From the NCBI GenBank assembly GCA_016212565.1, contig JACRFY010000017.1, forward strand, positions 1-40,263: a stretch of DNA of 40,263 nucleotides. The letters are read 5' to 3'. This DNA comes from Magnetospirillum sp. (GTDB lineage: Bacteria; Pseudomonadota; Alphaproteobacteria; Rhodospirillales; Magnetospirillaceae). Of this stretch, positions 25,034 to 32,603 are shown piece by piece. Position numbers and translations under genes: made by a program. Numbering within the stretch: the first letter of the stretch is position 1; every line of letters starts with the position of its first letter. The notes under the pieces are model-generated. The model was given only the letters and a program-made list of their open reading frames with translations. It had not been told where the DNA came from and ran no database searches.

Positions 25034-26673
25034 GGCCGGTGTCCCGCCCGCTCCGGGGCGTCCCAGGGCTCGGGGGTGAACAGCGAGGATTGCTCGATGC
25101 TGTAGGTGGTGGGGGTCACCGCCGTGACCGGTACGGTTCCGGCGGTGGCGCGATAGCAGGCGAAAACGTACTCCATTTCGTCCTGTAACGGATTGCTGGC
25201 GCCGTAGCCGTCGAAGCCGGCCAGCAGAATGTTGCGGGCACCCGCCGCATTGGCCAAGGCCAGGGCATAGGCTGCCGCCAGCCGGCGGGGTATCGTGCAG
25301 CCGGTGTCGTCGAACGCGAACCGGTCGCCGCCGACGGTCATGCCGTAGTCGAGGACCGCGCTATCGTCGAGACGGTTGGTCACCTCGGTGGGAAGGGCGG
25401 CGCTTGGCGCCACCAGCGGCGCATCCAGCTCCAGGTAATGATCGGCCTCCATGGCGAAGCGGAAGGCGTGGCAGGCGGCATAGACCGAGATGCGGCCGGC
25501 CGGCAGCGGCGAGTTGGTGTTGAGGCTGATCACCAGGGGGCGGGTGCGGTCGATGTAATCGGCCAGATAGCGGGCGTTGAGCTTGATCCAGGGGCCGTTG
25601 GCGACGATCAGCACGGTACGACCATCGGCCCAGCCCTTGGCGCTCCATCGGCCCGGATAAGACACGGTCTGTGGCTGCAACACCGTGCGCAGTCGGTCAA
25701 GGCTGTAGGAATTCGCGGCGCCGTCGCGCAACTGTTTCATGGCGTGCAAGGCGTGGTCGCTCGCCCCCTCGGTGCTCGACAGCATCTCCTGGACGTAGGA
25801 GGGGTGGATCTTGTAGGCGCCCGACAGGAAATAGAACAGGTTCGGGCCCCATTGGTGAGCCCGCTGCAGCTCGTTGAACGGCCCCAGAACCAAGGGAAAC
25901 AAGGCGTCGGGATGGTAGCCCCGGTGGCCGCGGCGCTCCAGTTCGATCAGCAGGTATTCGGTACGGGTGTTGCCGGCGCCGCGCCCCATGCCGAAGATGG
26001 TGGCGTCCAGCCACTCCACCCCCAGTTCCAGCGCCCGCAGCGTGTTGCCGAGGGCGGCGCTCATGTTGTCGTGGGCGTGGATGCCGAGCGCGCCGGTCCA
26101 ATCGGTGCGCAGCGCGGCGACGATATCCTCGACGTCGCGGACGCCCATGTTGCCCAGTGAATCGGCGAAATAGAGGACGTCGACCGTCTCCCACGCCGCT
26201 ACCCGCCGGGCCACATCGCTCACGTGGGACTGCGGCCGGCCGCCGACCTGCATCAGGTTGAACCCGACCGTATAGCCCAGATGCTTCAGGTGCTCGGCAA
26301 TGCCGCGGGCGGCGTCGACCTCGTCGTAATGCGCGGCGATGCGCACCAAGCCGACCCGCGACGTGCTTCGCTCGCCGAACAGGCGGTCGATCAGGCCCAG
26401 ATTGGCGACGTCGCCGTTCCGGTACTGCGAGGCGTTGATCATCACCCCCAGCGTCACCGTTTCCGGCACCGCCAGGGTGTCGAGAAAGGCGTCGGAGCAA
26501 TAGGCGAACGGGCCGGCATAGCCCTTTTGAGCCGGTGAGCGCAGGCCGATCTCGACCACGTCGATGGCGGCGTTACCCACCGCCTCCAGGTAGCGCCTGA
26601 CGGTATCGGGGGCGAAATCCCAATTGTTGTAGTAGCCACCGTCGCGCAGGGTGCAGTCGAGGACCTTCGTCAC
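25030..26673 (-). CDS. HMGL-like aldolase fused to a GT42/DUF115-like C-terminal domain, 547 aa
   Basis: Residues 1 to about 290 form an HMG-CoA-lyase-like/DRE-TIM barrel: LDCTLRDGGYYNNWDF holds the metal/catalytic Arg10-Asp11, and GIHAHDNMSAALGNT gives His199 and His201, the spacing of 4-hydroxy-2-oxovalerate aldolase DmpG. GMGRGAGNTRTE is another family block. Such enzymes make or break a C-C bond with pyruvate or acyl donors. Residues about 345-547 are a separate domain starting VLIVANGPWIKLN near 352 and later AAAYALALANAAGARNILLAG then FDGYG (about 483-491). The NGP..K and G.D.Y elements recall GT42 sialyltransferases and DUF115/MptE proteins, a weak but suggestive resemblance. The start is GTG 26673 with AGGAG eight bases upstream. 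I infer synthesis of an unusual ulosonic acid, possibly with its transfer or binding by the second domain. Confidence 0.8.
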   Translation of the reverse strand: MTKVLDCTLRDGGYYNNWDFAPDTVRRYLEAVGNAAIDVVEIGLRSPAQKGYAGPFAYCSDAFLDTLAVPETVTLGVMINASQYRNGDVANLGLIDRLFGERSTSRVGLVRIAAHYDEVDAARGIAEHLKHLGYTVGFNLMQVGGRPQSHVSDVARRVAAWETVDVLYFADSLGNMGVRDVEDIVAALRTDWTGALGIHAHDNMSAALGNTLRALELGVEWLDATIFGMGRGAGNTRTEYLLIELERRGHRGYHPDALFPLVLGPFNELQRAHQWGPNLFYFLSGAYKIHPSYVQEMLSSTEGASDHALHAMKQLRDGAANSYSLDRLRTVLQPQTVSYPGRWSAKGWADGRTVLIVANGPWIKLNARYLADYIDRTRPLVISLNTNSPLPAGRISVYAACHAFRFAMEADHYLELDAPLVAPSAALPTEVTNRLDDSAVLDYGMTVGGDRFAFDDTGCTIPRRLAAAYALALANAAGARNILLAGFDGYGASNPLQDEMEYVFACYRATAGTVPVTAVTPTTYSIEQSSLFTPEPWDAPERAGHRP

Positions 26674-26677
26674 CGTA

Positions 26678-27382
26678 TTACTCCTGTCCGCAAGCGGTCC
26701 ACCCGCCTGCCCGGCCGCTGGGATAGAGTGGGAATGTGGCGAAATCGTCGATGTAGCGGTCGGAAATCGGCCGCAGGCGCTCGTTGCCGAAGCCCCAGAA
26801 CACCAGCCCGCTCGCCCGTGCCGCGTCGTGATCGTTGATGGCGTCGCCGATGAAGGCGGTGCGGGCGGGAGCGTAGGGATGCTCGGCCATCAAGGTGCGC
26901 ACCAGCTCGGTCTTGGGAGTCGGCGATCCCAGGATGGAGACGAACAACGCGGCGAGCCCCAGCCGGCCGCACAGGGTGCGCAACTCTTCGCCGTCCGAGC
27001 CCGACACCACATGCATCGGCACCCGGCCATGCAGGGCGCGGATGAAGGCGACGGTGCCGGGAATCAGCAGCGCCGGATCGGCCATTCGGGCCAGCATGAT
27101 GGCTTTGAAGCGCTGCGCCAGCGCCTGCAGCCTCTCCTCGCCGCATGGTTCTTTCCGCACGGTCTCGAAGTACCAACGGATCTTGTGGTAGCGCGACAGG
27201 CCGCCATTGGCGTGATGGTAGGCGAGCAGGCGCTCGACATTCTCCGGCGGCTCGTCGGCGAAGATGGTGCGGAAGCCGTCGTCGCGGATCGAAGCGGAGG
27301 CGACGATCACGCCGTCGAAATCGAACAGAAGGGCGTCGGGTGCGTTATCGAGCATGGGCGAGTTCTGAACCATAGTCCTCAC
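26678..27382 (-). CDS. HAD-superfamily phosphatase (beta-phosphoglucomutase-like subgroup), 234 aa
   Basis: Motif I is LLFDFDGVIVAS near residues 18-29 (nucleophile Asp and second Asp; Val instead of Thr is usual in this subgroup), motif II is VVSGSDGEE, the Lys of motif III is in GSPTPKTELV and motif IV is AFIGDAINDHDAA. The cap helices between motifs I and II and the total length match CbbY/PGMB-type phosphatases. It sits four bases upstream of the aldolase and four downstream of the cyclase. Starts at GTG 27382, ATG 27373 or ATG 27355 are all possible; conserved sequence begins only at about residue 15. By analogy with KdsC it may dephosphorylate the aldolase product or substrate before CMP activation; this is inferred. 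Confidence 0.83.
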   Translation of the reverse strand: MRTMVQNSPMLDNAPDALLFDFDGVIVASASIRDDGFRTIFADEPPENVERLLAYHHANGGLSRYHKIRWYFETVRKEPCGEERLQALAQRFKAIMLARMADPALLIPGTVAFIRALHGRVPMHVVSGSDGEELRTLCGRLGLAALFVSILGSPTPKTELVRTLMAEHPYAPARTAFIGDAINDHDAARASGLVFWGFGNERLRPISDRYIDDFATFPLYPSGRAGGWTACGQE

Positions 27383-27386
27383 AGCG

Positions 27387-28031
27387 TCAATCGGCGTCGC
27401 GCGTCAGCACCACCCGCGCCGGACTGCCGTCGGCACCGGGGAGTTTCAGCGGCAGGCAGGCCAACTGCCACCATCCCGCCGTGGCAGCCCGCAGATCGAG
27501 GCCCTCGACCGGAACGATGCCCGCCGCCAGCAGGGTGCGATGCACCCACGGCTCGGCGTGGTGGAACGGCTCGACCGACAGATAGTCGATGCCGACCAGG
27601 ATCAGCCCGCGGGCCACCGCCCAGTCGCCGCCCGCCCGATCGAAGGCGACGAAGTCTGTGTGAAAGTCGTGGGCCGGCTGCGCCCACAGCGCCGAATTGC
27701 GGGTGCGGAACAACACCCGGCGCGCTTCGGCCGGGATGCCCAGCCCGTCGAGGACCCGAGGGGTCAGCGAGTCGACGCTGTCGGCGACATCGGCAACCCA
27801 GCACGGCCCCATCAGGACGTCGAGCGGCACCGCGTCGATGCCGGCACCGCCGGGAATGAAGTGCGCCGGCGCATCGACATGGGTGCCGCAATGGACCACC
27901 GTATCGAGGCGGGTGACGGTGCAGGGATCGCCGTTGGCCAGGTCCTGCAGCCGTTCCAGCCGCGCATGCGGCTCGCCCGGCCAGGCCGGCAGGGTCGGTG
28001 CCAGGGTCAGGGTGATGTCGAGCAGCGTCAC
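27387..28031 (-). CDS. Cyclase/kynurenine-formamidase-family metal-dependent hydrolase, 214 aa
   Basis: The protein shows the cyclase-family signature: after LLDITLTLAPTLPAWPGEP (residues 3-21) comes VVHCGTHVDAPAHFIPGG near residues 46-63, in which the HxGTHxDxPxH motif supplies the divalent-metal ligands. GLILVGIDYLSVEPF and TLLAAGIVPVEGLDL are further family blocks. Members hydrolyse N-formylkynurenine, other amides or lactones. The start is GTG 28031, overlapping the aminotransferase stop as GTGA; the longer frame is shadow sequence. In the middle of a sugar-acid operon, hydrolysis of an N-formyl or N-acyl group or of a sugar lactone is plausible; tryptophan catabolism is not supported by any neighbour. 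Function inferred. Confidence 0.83.
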   Translation of the reverse strand: MTLLDITLTLAPTLPAWPGEPHARLERLQDLANGDPCTVTRLDTVVHCGTHVDAPAHFIPGGAGIDAVPLDVLMGPCWVADVADSVDSLTPRVLDGLGIPAEARRVLFRTRNSALWAQPAHDFHTDFVAFDRAGGDWAVARGLILVGIDYLSVEPFHHAEPWVHRTLLAAGIVPVEGLDLRAATAGWWQLACLPLKLPGADGSPARVVLTRDAD

Positions 28032-29482
28032 GCCGGGGCCGCCAGTTCGCGGATTGCCTGCACCACGCGCATCACCTCGATCAGTGGTGTGTCGTTGCCG
28101 GTCGGCAGGCTGAGGCCGTGGGCGCCCAATCGTTCGCTGACCGGATAGGCCCCGGTGCCGCAGCCGGGATAGGCCGGCTGGATATGCAGCGGTGCGAACA
28201 CCGGTCGCCCTTCGATGCCGCGCGTCTTGAGGTGGGCCAACAGCGCGTCGCGGTCCATGCCGTAGACCTGGGGATCGACGGCGATGGTGTAGAGCCAGCA
28301 CACCTTCCGCGCCCAGGACTGGCCGACATGGCGCCGAATCCCGGGGATGTCCTCCAGACCGGCATCGTAGCGGCTGGCCAAACCGTCGCGCCAGTCGAGG
28401 AAGGTGGCGATCCGCTCCATCTGCGCCAGGCCCACCGCCGCCTGCAGGTTGGTCATGCGGCAGTTGGTTCCCGCCTCGACGTGCCAGTAGCGCCGCTCGG
28501 GCCGCATGCCGTGGTCGCGGATTACCTTCAGGCGGTCGGCCAGGGCGGGATCGTTGGTGGTGACCATGCCGCCTTCGCCGGTGGTGATGATCTTGTTGGC
28601 GAAGAAGCTGAAGCAGCCGATGTCGCCGATGGTGCCGACCGGACGGCCCTTATAGGCGGCGCCCAGCGCCTCGGCACAATCTTCGACCACCCGCAGTTGA
28701 TGCCGCCGGGCGATATCCATCAGCGGATCCATGTCGCAGGGATGACCGTAGATGTGCACCGGCATGATCGCCTTGGTGCGCGGGGTCAGCAACGCCTCGG
28801 TGGCGGCGGGGTCGAGCGTCCAGGTCTCGGGGTCGACATCGGCGAAGATCGGCTTGGCCCCGCGCTGCATCACCGCATTGGCCGAGGCGCCGAAGGTGAA
28901 GTTGGGGACGATCACTTCGTCGCCGGGGCCGATATCCAGTGCCTGGAGGGCGAGCTGCAGCGCCAGGGTGCCGTTGGCGGTGCTGAGTGCATGGCGGGCG
29001 GTGAGGAATTCGCCCACCGCGGTCTCGAACTTACCGATATAGGCACCCTGCGACGACACCCAGCCGGTGGCGATGCAGTCCTGGACGTAGCTCAACTCGT
29101 TGCCGGATAGCGATGGAGTCACCAGCGGGACATGCCACATGTCCTTCCAGGTGATGAAGTCGATCAAACGCCCCTCGGCGTCGAGCAGAGGCAGGTGGAA
29201 GATCTTCTCCGACATCAGCGCCAGATTGTCGCTCCGCGGCGCGTCGATGCGTCCGGCGACGAAGGTGCGGTTGAACCATGCGGAACAGCGGTCATCCAGA
29301 GCGGCAGAGCTCAAGAACGCCCGGCGCAGGTCCCCGTCGGTGAGAATGCCGACCAGACGTCCATCGGGATTGAGAAAGAAGGTGACGCCGCTGCCGGTGA
29401 CGTTGTTTGCCGTCATCGCCTGACTGAGGGTCGCGTTGGGGTCAAGCGTTATCGGCTTCAGACGCTCGTAGATCTGCCACAT
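28028..29482 (-). CDS. CBS-domain / DegT-family sugar aminotransferase fusion, 484 aa
   Basis: Residues 1 to about 112 are a CBS pair: ITLDPNATLSQAMTANN, FLNPDGRLVGILTDGDLRRA and, in the second repeat, IFHLPLLDAEGRLIDFITWK. Residues 115-484 are a fold-type I aminotransferase like perosamine synthetase or LegC: LSGNELSYVQDCIATGWVSS, GDEVIVPNFTFGASANA, VHIYGHPCDMDPL, VVEDCAEALGAAYKG (PLP-nitrogen Asp), and SFFANKIITTGEGGMVTT with the PLP Lys at 297. I begin at ATG 29482; an upstream extension of 17 residues lacks homology. In Campylobacter PtmE the same kind of CBS pair precedes a nucleotidyltransferase, so here the partner has changed. CBS pairs bind adenosine nucleotides, so the fusion may couple amination to energy or donor level. 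It probably makes a 4-amino sugar for the nonulosonate route. Confidence 0.87.
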   Translation of the reverse strand: MWQIYERLKPITLDPNATLSQAMTANNVTGSGVTFFLNPDGRLVGILTDGDLRRAFLSSAALDDRCSAWFNRTFVAGRIDAPRSDNLALMSEKIFHLPLLDAEGRLIDFITWKDMWHVPLVTPSLSGNELSYVQDCIATGWVSSQGAYIGKFETAVGEFLTARHALSTANGTLALQLALQALDIGPGDEVIVPNFTFGASANAVMQRGAKPIFADVDPETWTLDPAATEALLTPRTKAIMPVHIYGHPCDMDPLMDIARRHQLRVVEDCAEALGAAYKGRPVGTIGDIGCFSFFANKIITTGEGGMVTTNDPALADRLKVIRDHGMRPERRYWHVEAGTNCRMTNLQAAVGLAQMERIATFLDWRDGLASRYDAGLEDIPGIRRHVGQSWARKVCWLYTIAVDPQVYGMDRDALLAHLKTRGIEGRPVFAPLHIQPAYPGCGTGAYPVSERLGAHGLSLPTGNDTPLIEVMRVVQAIRELAAPA

Positions 29483-29499
29483 GGAGAGGGTTCTCCCGG

Positions 29500-30375
29500 T
29501 CACGGTTTCAGTATGCGGTGCGCCAGTGCCCACTGCGAACGGATGGCGTCGTCATCCAGTCGGTAGACCTCGATCACGATGTCGCGGCCTTTGGCAAGAT
29601 GAGGCCAGAACCACGCCGACTCGGTAATCGGCAGATTGCTGTCCTCGCGGCCGTCATTGTCGCTGAGGTGATAGGCCCGCGTCAGCGGCGCCAGGCGGCG
29701 CAGGAAGTCGGCGGGGTCGAAGCCCAGCGCGGTGGCCGAGACCCGTGCGTGGGCGACGTCGACCAAGAGGCCCAGATTGTCGGCGGCCACGGCGGCGAAC
29801 AGCCGCTCGATCTCGCCGGCCTCGCAGATCAGCAACGGGTTGTGGGGATGAATGGCCAAGTGCTTGGGGGCGATGACATTGTTTTCGACCAGAATCTGTT
29901 TGCCGATCGTCTTCGCCTCGGCGCACAGCAGGCGTAGCGACTCGACGAATACGGCGAAGGCCGCCTCGCGGTCGGGCATGCCCTGGCTGCGGGCCAGTTC
30001 GGCCTGTGCCTCGGGCCGTCCCAGCAACTCGGGCTTCAAGGCCAGGGCGAAGCCGCCATGGACGCTGTAATAGCCTCCGCCCAGACGCCCGGTGAGGCGC
30101 AGGCACTCGCGCACGTGCCGGCGGCTGTGCTCCAGCGTCGCCTCGTCCAGGGCGGCGAGGTTGAGGACGAAGGGCACGACCGGGGCGGGGAAGTAATTGT
30201 GCACCAGCAGGTCGAGGCCGCTGGCGAGCAGCGCCGGCATCACCGCCTCGATGTCGGCAATGGGATCGAGTCCCGAACTCAGTTCCAGGTGGGTGACACC
30301 CAGTCGCGTCGCCGCCTCCAGCACCCCGGGCACGGTGCGGACACGAAAGGCGCCACTGGAGACATAGATCGCCAT
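29500..30375 (-). CDS. TIM-barrel sugar-phosphate isomerase/epimerase family, 291 aa
   Basis: A xylose-isomerase-like barrel. Starting from AIYVSSGAFRVRTVPGVLEA it shows VTHLELSSGLDPI, LLVHNYFPAPVVPFVLNLA, YYSVHGGFAL, QILVENNVIAP (metal-ligand Glu), LGLLVDVAHARVSA (Asp/His), AYHLSDNDGREDSN and IVIEVYR, the normal succession of strand-end metal ligands. ATG 30375 shares its first G-side overlap with the GNAT stop as TGATG, so I prefer it to the upstream in-frame ATG 30426. Seventeen bases separate it from the CBS-aminotransferase. The position between GNAT/NeuB and the aminotransferase suggests a step on a nonulosonate precursor. It is only distantly like the barrel at 19896-20714. Substrate unknown. 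Confidence 0.82.
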   Translation of the reverse strand: MAIYVSSGAFRVRTVPGVLEAATRLGVTHLELSSGLDPIADIEAVMPALLASGLDLLVHNYFPAPVVPFVLNLAALDEATLEHSRRHVRECLRLTGRLGGGYYSVHGGFALALKPELLGRPEAQAELARSQGMPDREAAFAVFVESLRLLCAEAKTIGKQILVENNVIAPKHLAIHPHNPLLICEAGEIERLFAAVAADNLGLLVDVAHARVSATALGFDPADFLRRLAPLTRAYHLSDNDGREDSNLPITESAWFWPHLAKGRDIVIEVYRLDDDAIRSQWALAHRILKP

Positions 30376-30848
30376 CAGGTACCCGCCAGGCTGAGGGTGA
30401 AAATTCGTTGGCCGGTTTGCGGACAACGCTCGCCGGGACGGAAGCCGGCCTGCTGGTAGAGACGCAGGGCAGGCGCATTGTCATCGGCGACCTTGAGCAT
30501 CACCTCGGCAACACCGTTGCGCCGGCACCAGTCCAAGGCATGGTTCAGCGCCGCCCGTCCCAATCCGGCGCCGGCATGGGCCTCGGCCACGGCGACGCCG
30601 AAGCTGGGGCGGGCGTAGCCGGAATCGAAGCCGCGCAGCATCACCAGCCCGGCCACCGTGTCCTCGACCTCGATCGCCCAATAGCGGTCGGCGTGTGCCT
30701 CCGCCAGCAGCGCGGCGATGATCCGGGCGTCGAAGGCGAAGGGGAAGAAGCCGCGCATATACGCCGGGAGATGCGCGGCCAGCAGTGCTGCCAGCGCCGG
30801 GGCATCGGCAATCGCCAGCGGGCGGAACGTCACCGCCTCAGCCGCCAT
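30375..30848 (-). CDS. GNAT-family N-acetyltransferase, 157 aa
   Basis: A single-domain GNAT. The acetyl-CoA pyrophosphate loop is in EAHAGAGLGRAALNHALDW near residues 89-107 (Q/RxxGxG/A form), preceded by the beta-strand SFGVAVAE, and the C-terminal block NAPALRLYQQAGFRPGE carries the conserved Tyr and the Gly-Phe turn. Length is normal. Its ATG 30848 lies inside the end of neuB (11-base overlap) and its stop forms TGATG with the next start. Placed directly with neuB and an aminotransferase, it is a candidate for the N-acetylation of a 4-amino sugar, the job of LegH/PseH/PglD in related pathways. Substrate assignment is by context. Confidence 0.85.
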   Translation of the reverse strand: MAAEAVTFRPLAIADAPALAALLAAHLPAYMRGFFPFAFDARIIAALLAEAHADRYWAIEVEDTVAGLVMLRGFDSGYARPSFGVAVAEAHAGAGLGRAALNHALDWCRRNGVAEVMLKVADDNAPALRLYQQAGFRPGERCPQTGQRIFTLSLAGT

Positions 30849-31899
30849 CGTCGAAATCTCCCAGCGCCAGCAATGCGCCCGCGGCCACGTTGCGGGTCAG
30901 GCGCCGTCCGAGCAATTCCGGCAGCAAGGCCGGTTTGAGGCCCGAGGCGGGACGCAACAGGGCAATGGCGTCTTCACCGAGGGTTTCGCCGGCGGCCAGA
31001 TCGCGCCGGGCGGCAAGGCTGCGGCGCATGGTCTTGCGGTTCTCGATCTCGACCGCGCAAGGCTGCTTGAGGCCGCTGCCCAATGCCGCTTCGGTGTCGC
31101 GGATGGCGGTGACCAGGGCGGCGAACTGGGTGGGGTCGAACGAGGCGGCATGGTCTGGCCCGGGCAGGGTGCGGTCCAGCGTCAGGTGCTTCTCGATCAT
31201 GCAGGCGCCCAGGGCCACCGCGGCAATACAGGGAACCAGCGATTCGGTATGGTCGGAATAGCCGACCGGCAGGCCGAAGGCCGCCTCCATGGTGGCGACG
31301 GTGCGCAGGTTGGCATCGGCGATCCGCGCCGGATAGTCGGTGGTGCATTGCAGCACCACCACCTGGTCGTTGCCGACCTCGCGGGCGGCGCGCACCGAGG
31401 CGTCGACCTCGGCCAGGGTGGCCATGCCGGTGGCCATGATCAGCGGCCGCCCCTTGCGCGCCGCATAGGCGACATAGGCCGGCTCGGCGCAGTGCAGCGA
31501 GGCCAGCTTGAAGGCGGCGACCCCCATGGCGTCGAGGAAGTCGACGTCTTCGAAGCTATAGGGGGTGGAGAGGAACAGGATGCCGGATTCGCGGCACCGG
31601 GCGGCGAGGCGGTGGTGCCAGTCCTCGGGCATCTCCAGGCGGCGCAGCATCTCGCCCTGGCTTTCGCCGGCATTGGTGGTGCGCAACTGATAGCCGGCCT
31701 TGGGCGCGTCGCCGACGATCAGGCGGTCGGTGCGGTAGGTCTGGAATTTGACCGCGTCGGCACCGGCCTGCTTGGCCGCCTCGACCAGCCGGCAGGCCAT
31801 GCCCCAGTCGCCGTTGTGGTTGACCCCGGCCTCGGCGACGACGTAGCAGGGCCGGCCGGGGCCGATGGCGCGCCCGTCGATGGCGACGCTGGGGATCAT
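30838..31899 (-). CDS. neuB: N-acetylneuraminate/legionaminate-type nonulosonic acid synthase, 353 aa
   Basis: NeuB condenses phosphoenolpyruvate with an N-acetylated hexose to give a nine-carbon 2-keto acid. The barrel domain has YVVAEAGVNHNGD near residues 19-31, DAVKFQTYRTDRL, FLSTPYSFEDVDFLD, LIMATGMATLAEVD, LQCTTDYPA, PVGYSDHTES and MIEKHLTLDRTLPGPDHAAS, all diagnostic. Residues about 285-350 are the antifreeze-like SAF domain (RRSLAARRDLAAGETL and GRRLTRNVAAGALL) that covers the partner active site. The DHTES/EKHLTLDR pattern is nearer NeuB/LegI than PseI. It overlaps neuA by four bases. Enzyme class is secure; whether the product is sialic, legionaminic or another nonulosonic acid cannot be told. 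Confidence 0.93.
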   Translation of the reverse strand: MIPSVAIDGRAIGPGRPCYVVAEAGVNHNGDWGMACRLVEAAKQAGADAVKFQTYRTDRLIVGDAPKAGYQLRTTNAGESQGEMLRRLEMPEDWHHRLAARCRESGILFLSTPYSFEDVDFLDAMGVAAFKLASLHCAEPAYVAYAARKGRPLIMATGMATLAEVDASVRAAREVGNDQVVVLQCTTDYPARIADANLRTVATMEAAFGLPVGYSDHTESLVPCIAAVALGACMIEKHLTLDRTLPGPDHAASFDPTQFAALVTAIRDTEAALGSGLKQPCAVEIENRKTMRRSLAARRDLAAGETLGEDAIALLRPASGLKPALLPELLGRRLTRNVAAGALLALGDFDDGG

Positions 31900-32603
31900 G
31901 TCCGTTCCTCCTCGTTGCGGCGCTTCAGCACGATGGCGGCGGTGCGCAATTCATCCTCGGTATCGATGTCCAGGCCGCGTTCCGCCGGCATGACGAAGGC
32001 CGCGGTTTCCGGGGCGTAGAAACTGCGGTTGGCAATGAAGGCACCAACCTCGCCGGCAAATACGGCGCCATTAGGGATGAAGGTCGGCGACAGATCCTGG
32101 CGCCGCTTGCGCAAGTCCTCCCAGCCGAGCAGCGGCACCAGACGGCCGGCGGCGTCGATGGTCACCATCCACTGCGGCGGGTGCGCGGTCGCAGAGACCG
32201 AGATGACCGCCGGGGCGCCGCCGTCCAGGCACAGGGCCAGGGCACCGTCGATGTCGGCGGCGGTGCGCAGCGGCGAGGTGCATTGCAGCAGGGCGAGGTG
32301 GCTGATGCCGGTGCCGATGCGGTCGAGCAGGTGCAGCAGTACGTCGGCGATCAGGGCGGTGTCGGTGGCCAGTGCGGGTGGGCGCAGAAACGGTACCTCG
32401 GCGCCCCAGGCGCGGGCGACCTCGGCGATCTCGGCATCGTCGGTGTCGACCACCAGGCGATCGATGCGTGTCGAGCGGCGCGCTTCCTCAATGGTCCAGG
32501 CGATCAGCGGCTTGTCCGCTACCGCGCGCAGATTTTTGCGCGGCACGCCCTTCGAGCCGCCACGGGCGGGGATCACGGCCAGAACGGAACTGGAGTCAGA
32601 CAT
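31896..32603 (-). CDS. neuA: CMP-nonulosonic acid synthetase (acylneuraminate cytidylyltransferase), 235 aa
   Basis: NeuA activates the NeuB product with CTP. The nucleotide-binding loop AVIPARGGSKGVPRKNLRAV (residues 9-28), VVDTDDAEIAEVA, LLQCTSPLRTAADID near residue 108 and the C-terminal GLDIDTEDEL, with the metal-binding Asp pair, are all present. I take ATG 32603 (MSDSS); a GTG at 32612 in frame is possible but lies directly after an in-frame TAA. It is the first gene of the long minus operon, so its promoter should lie in 32604-33138. Coupled by ATGA to neuB. Among the three cytidylyltransferases here, this is the only one of NeuA/LegF type. Confidence 0.92.
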   Translation of the reverse strand: MSDSSSVLAVIPARGGSKGVPRKNLRAVADKPLIAWTIEEARRSTRIDRLVVDTDDAEIAEVARAWGAEVPFLRPPALATDTALIADVLLHLLDRIGTGISHLALLQCTSPLRTAADIDGALALCLDGGAPAVISVSATAHPPQWMVTIDAAGRLVPLLGWEDLRKRRQDLSPTFIPNGAVFAGEVGAFIANRSFYAPETAAFVMPAERGLDIDTEDELRTAAIVLKRRNEEERT

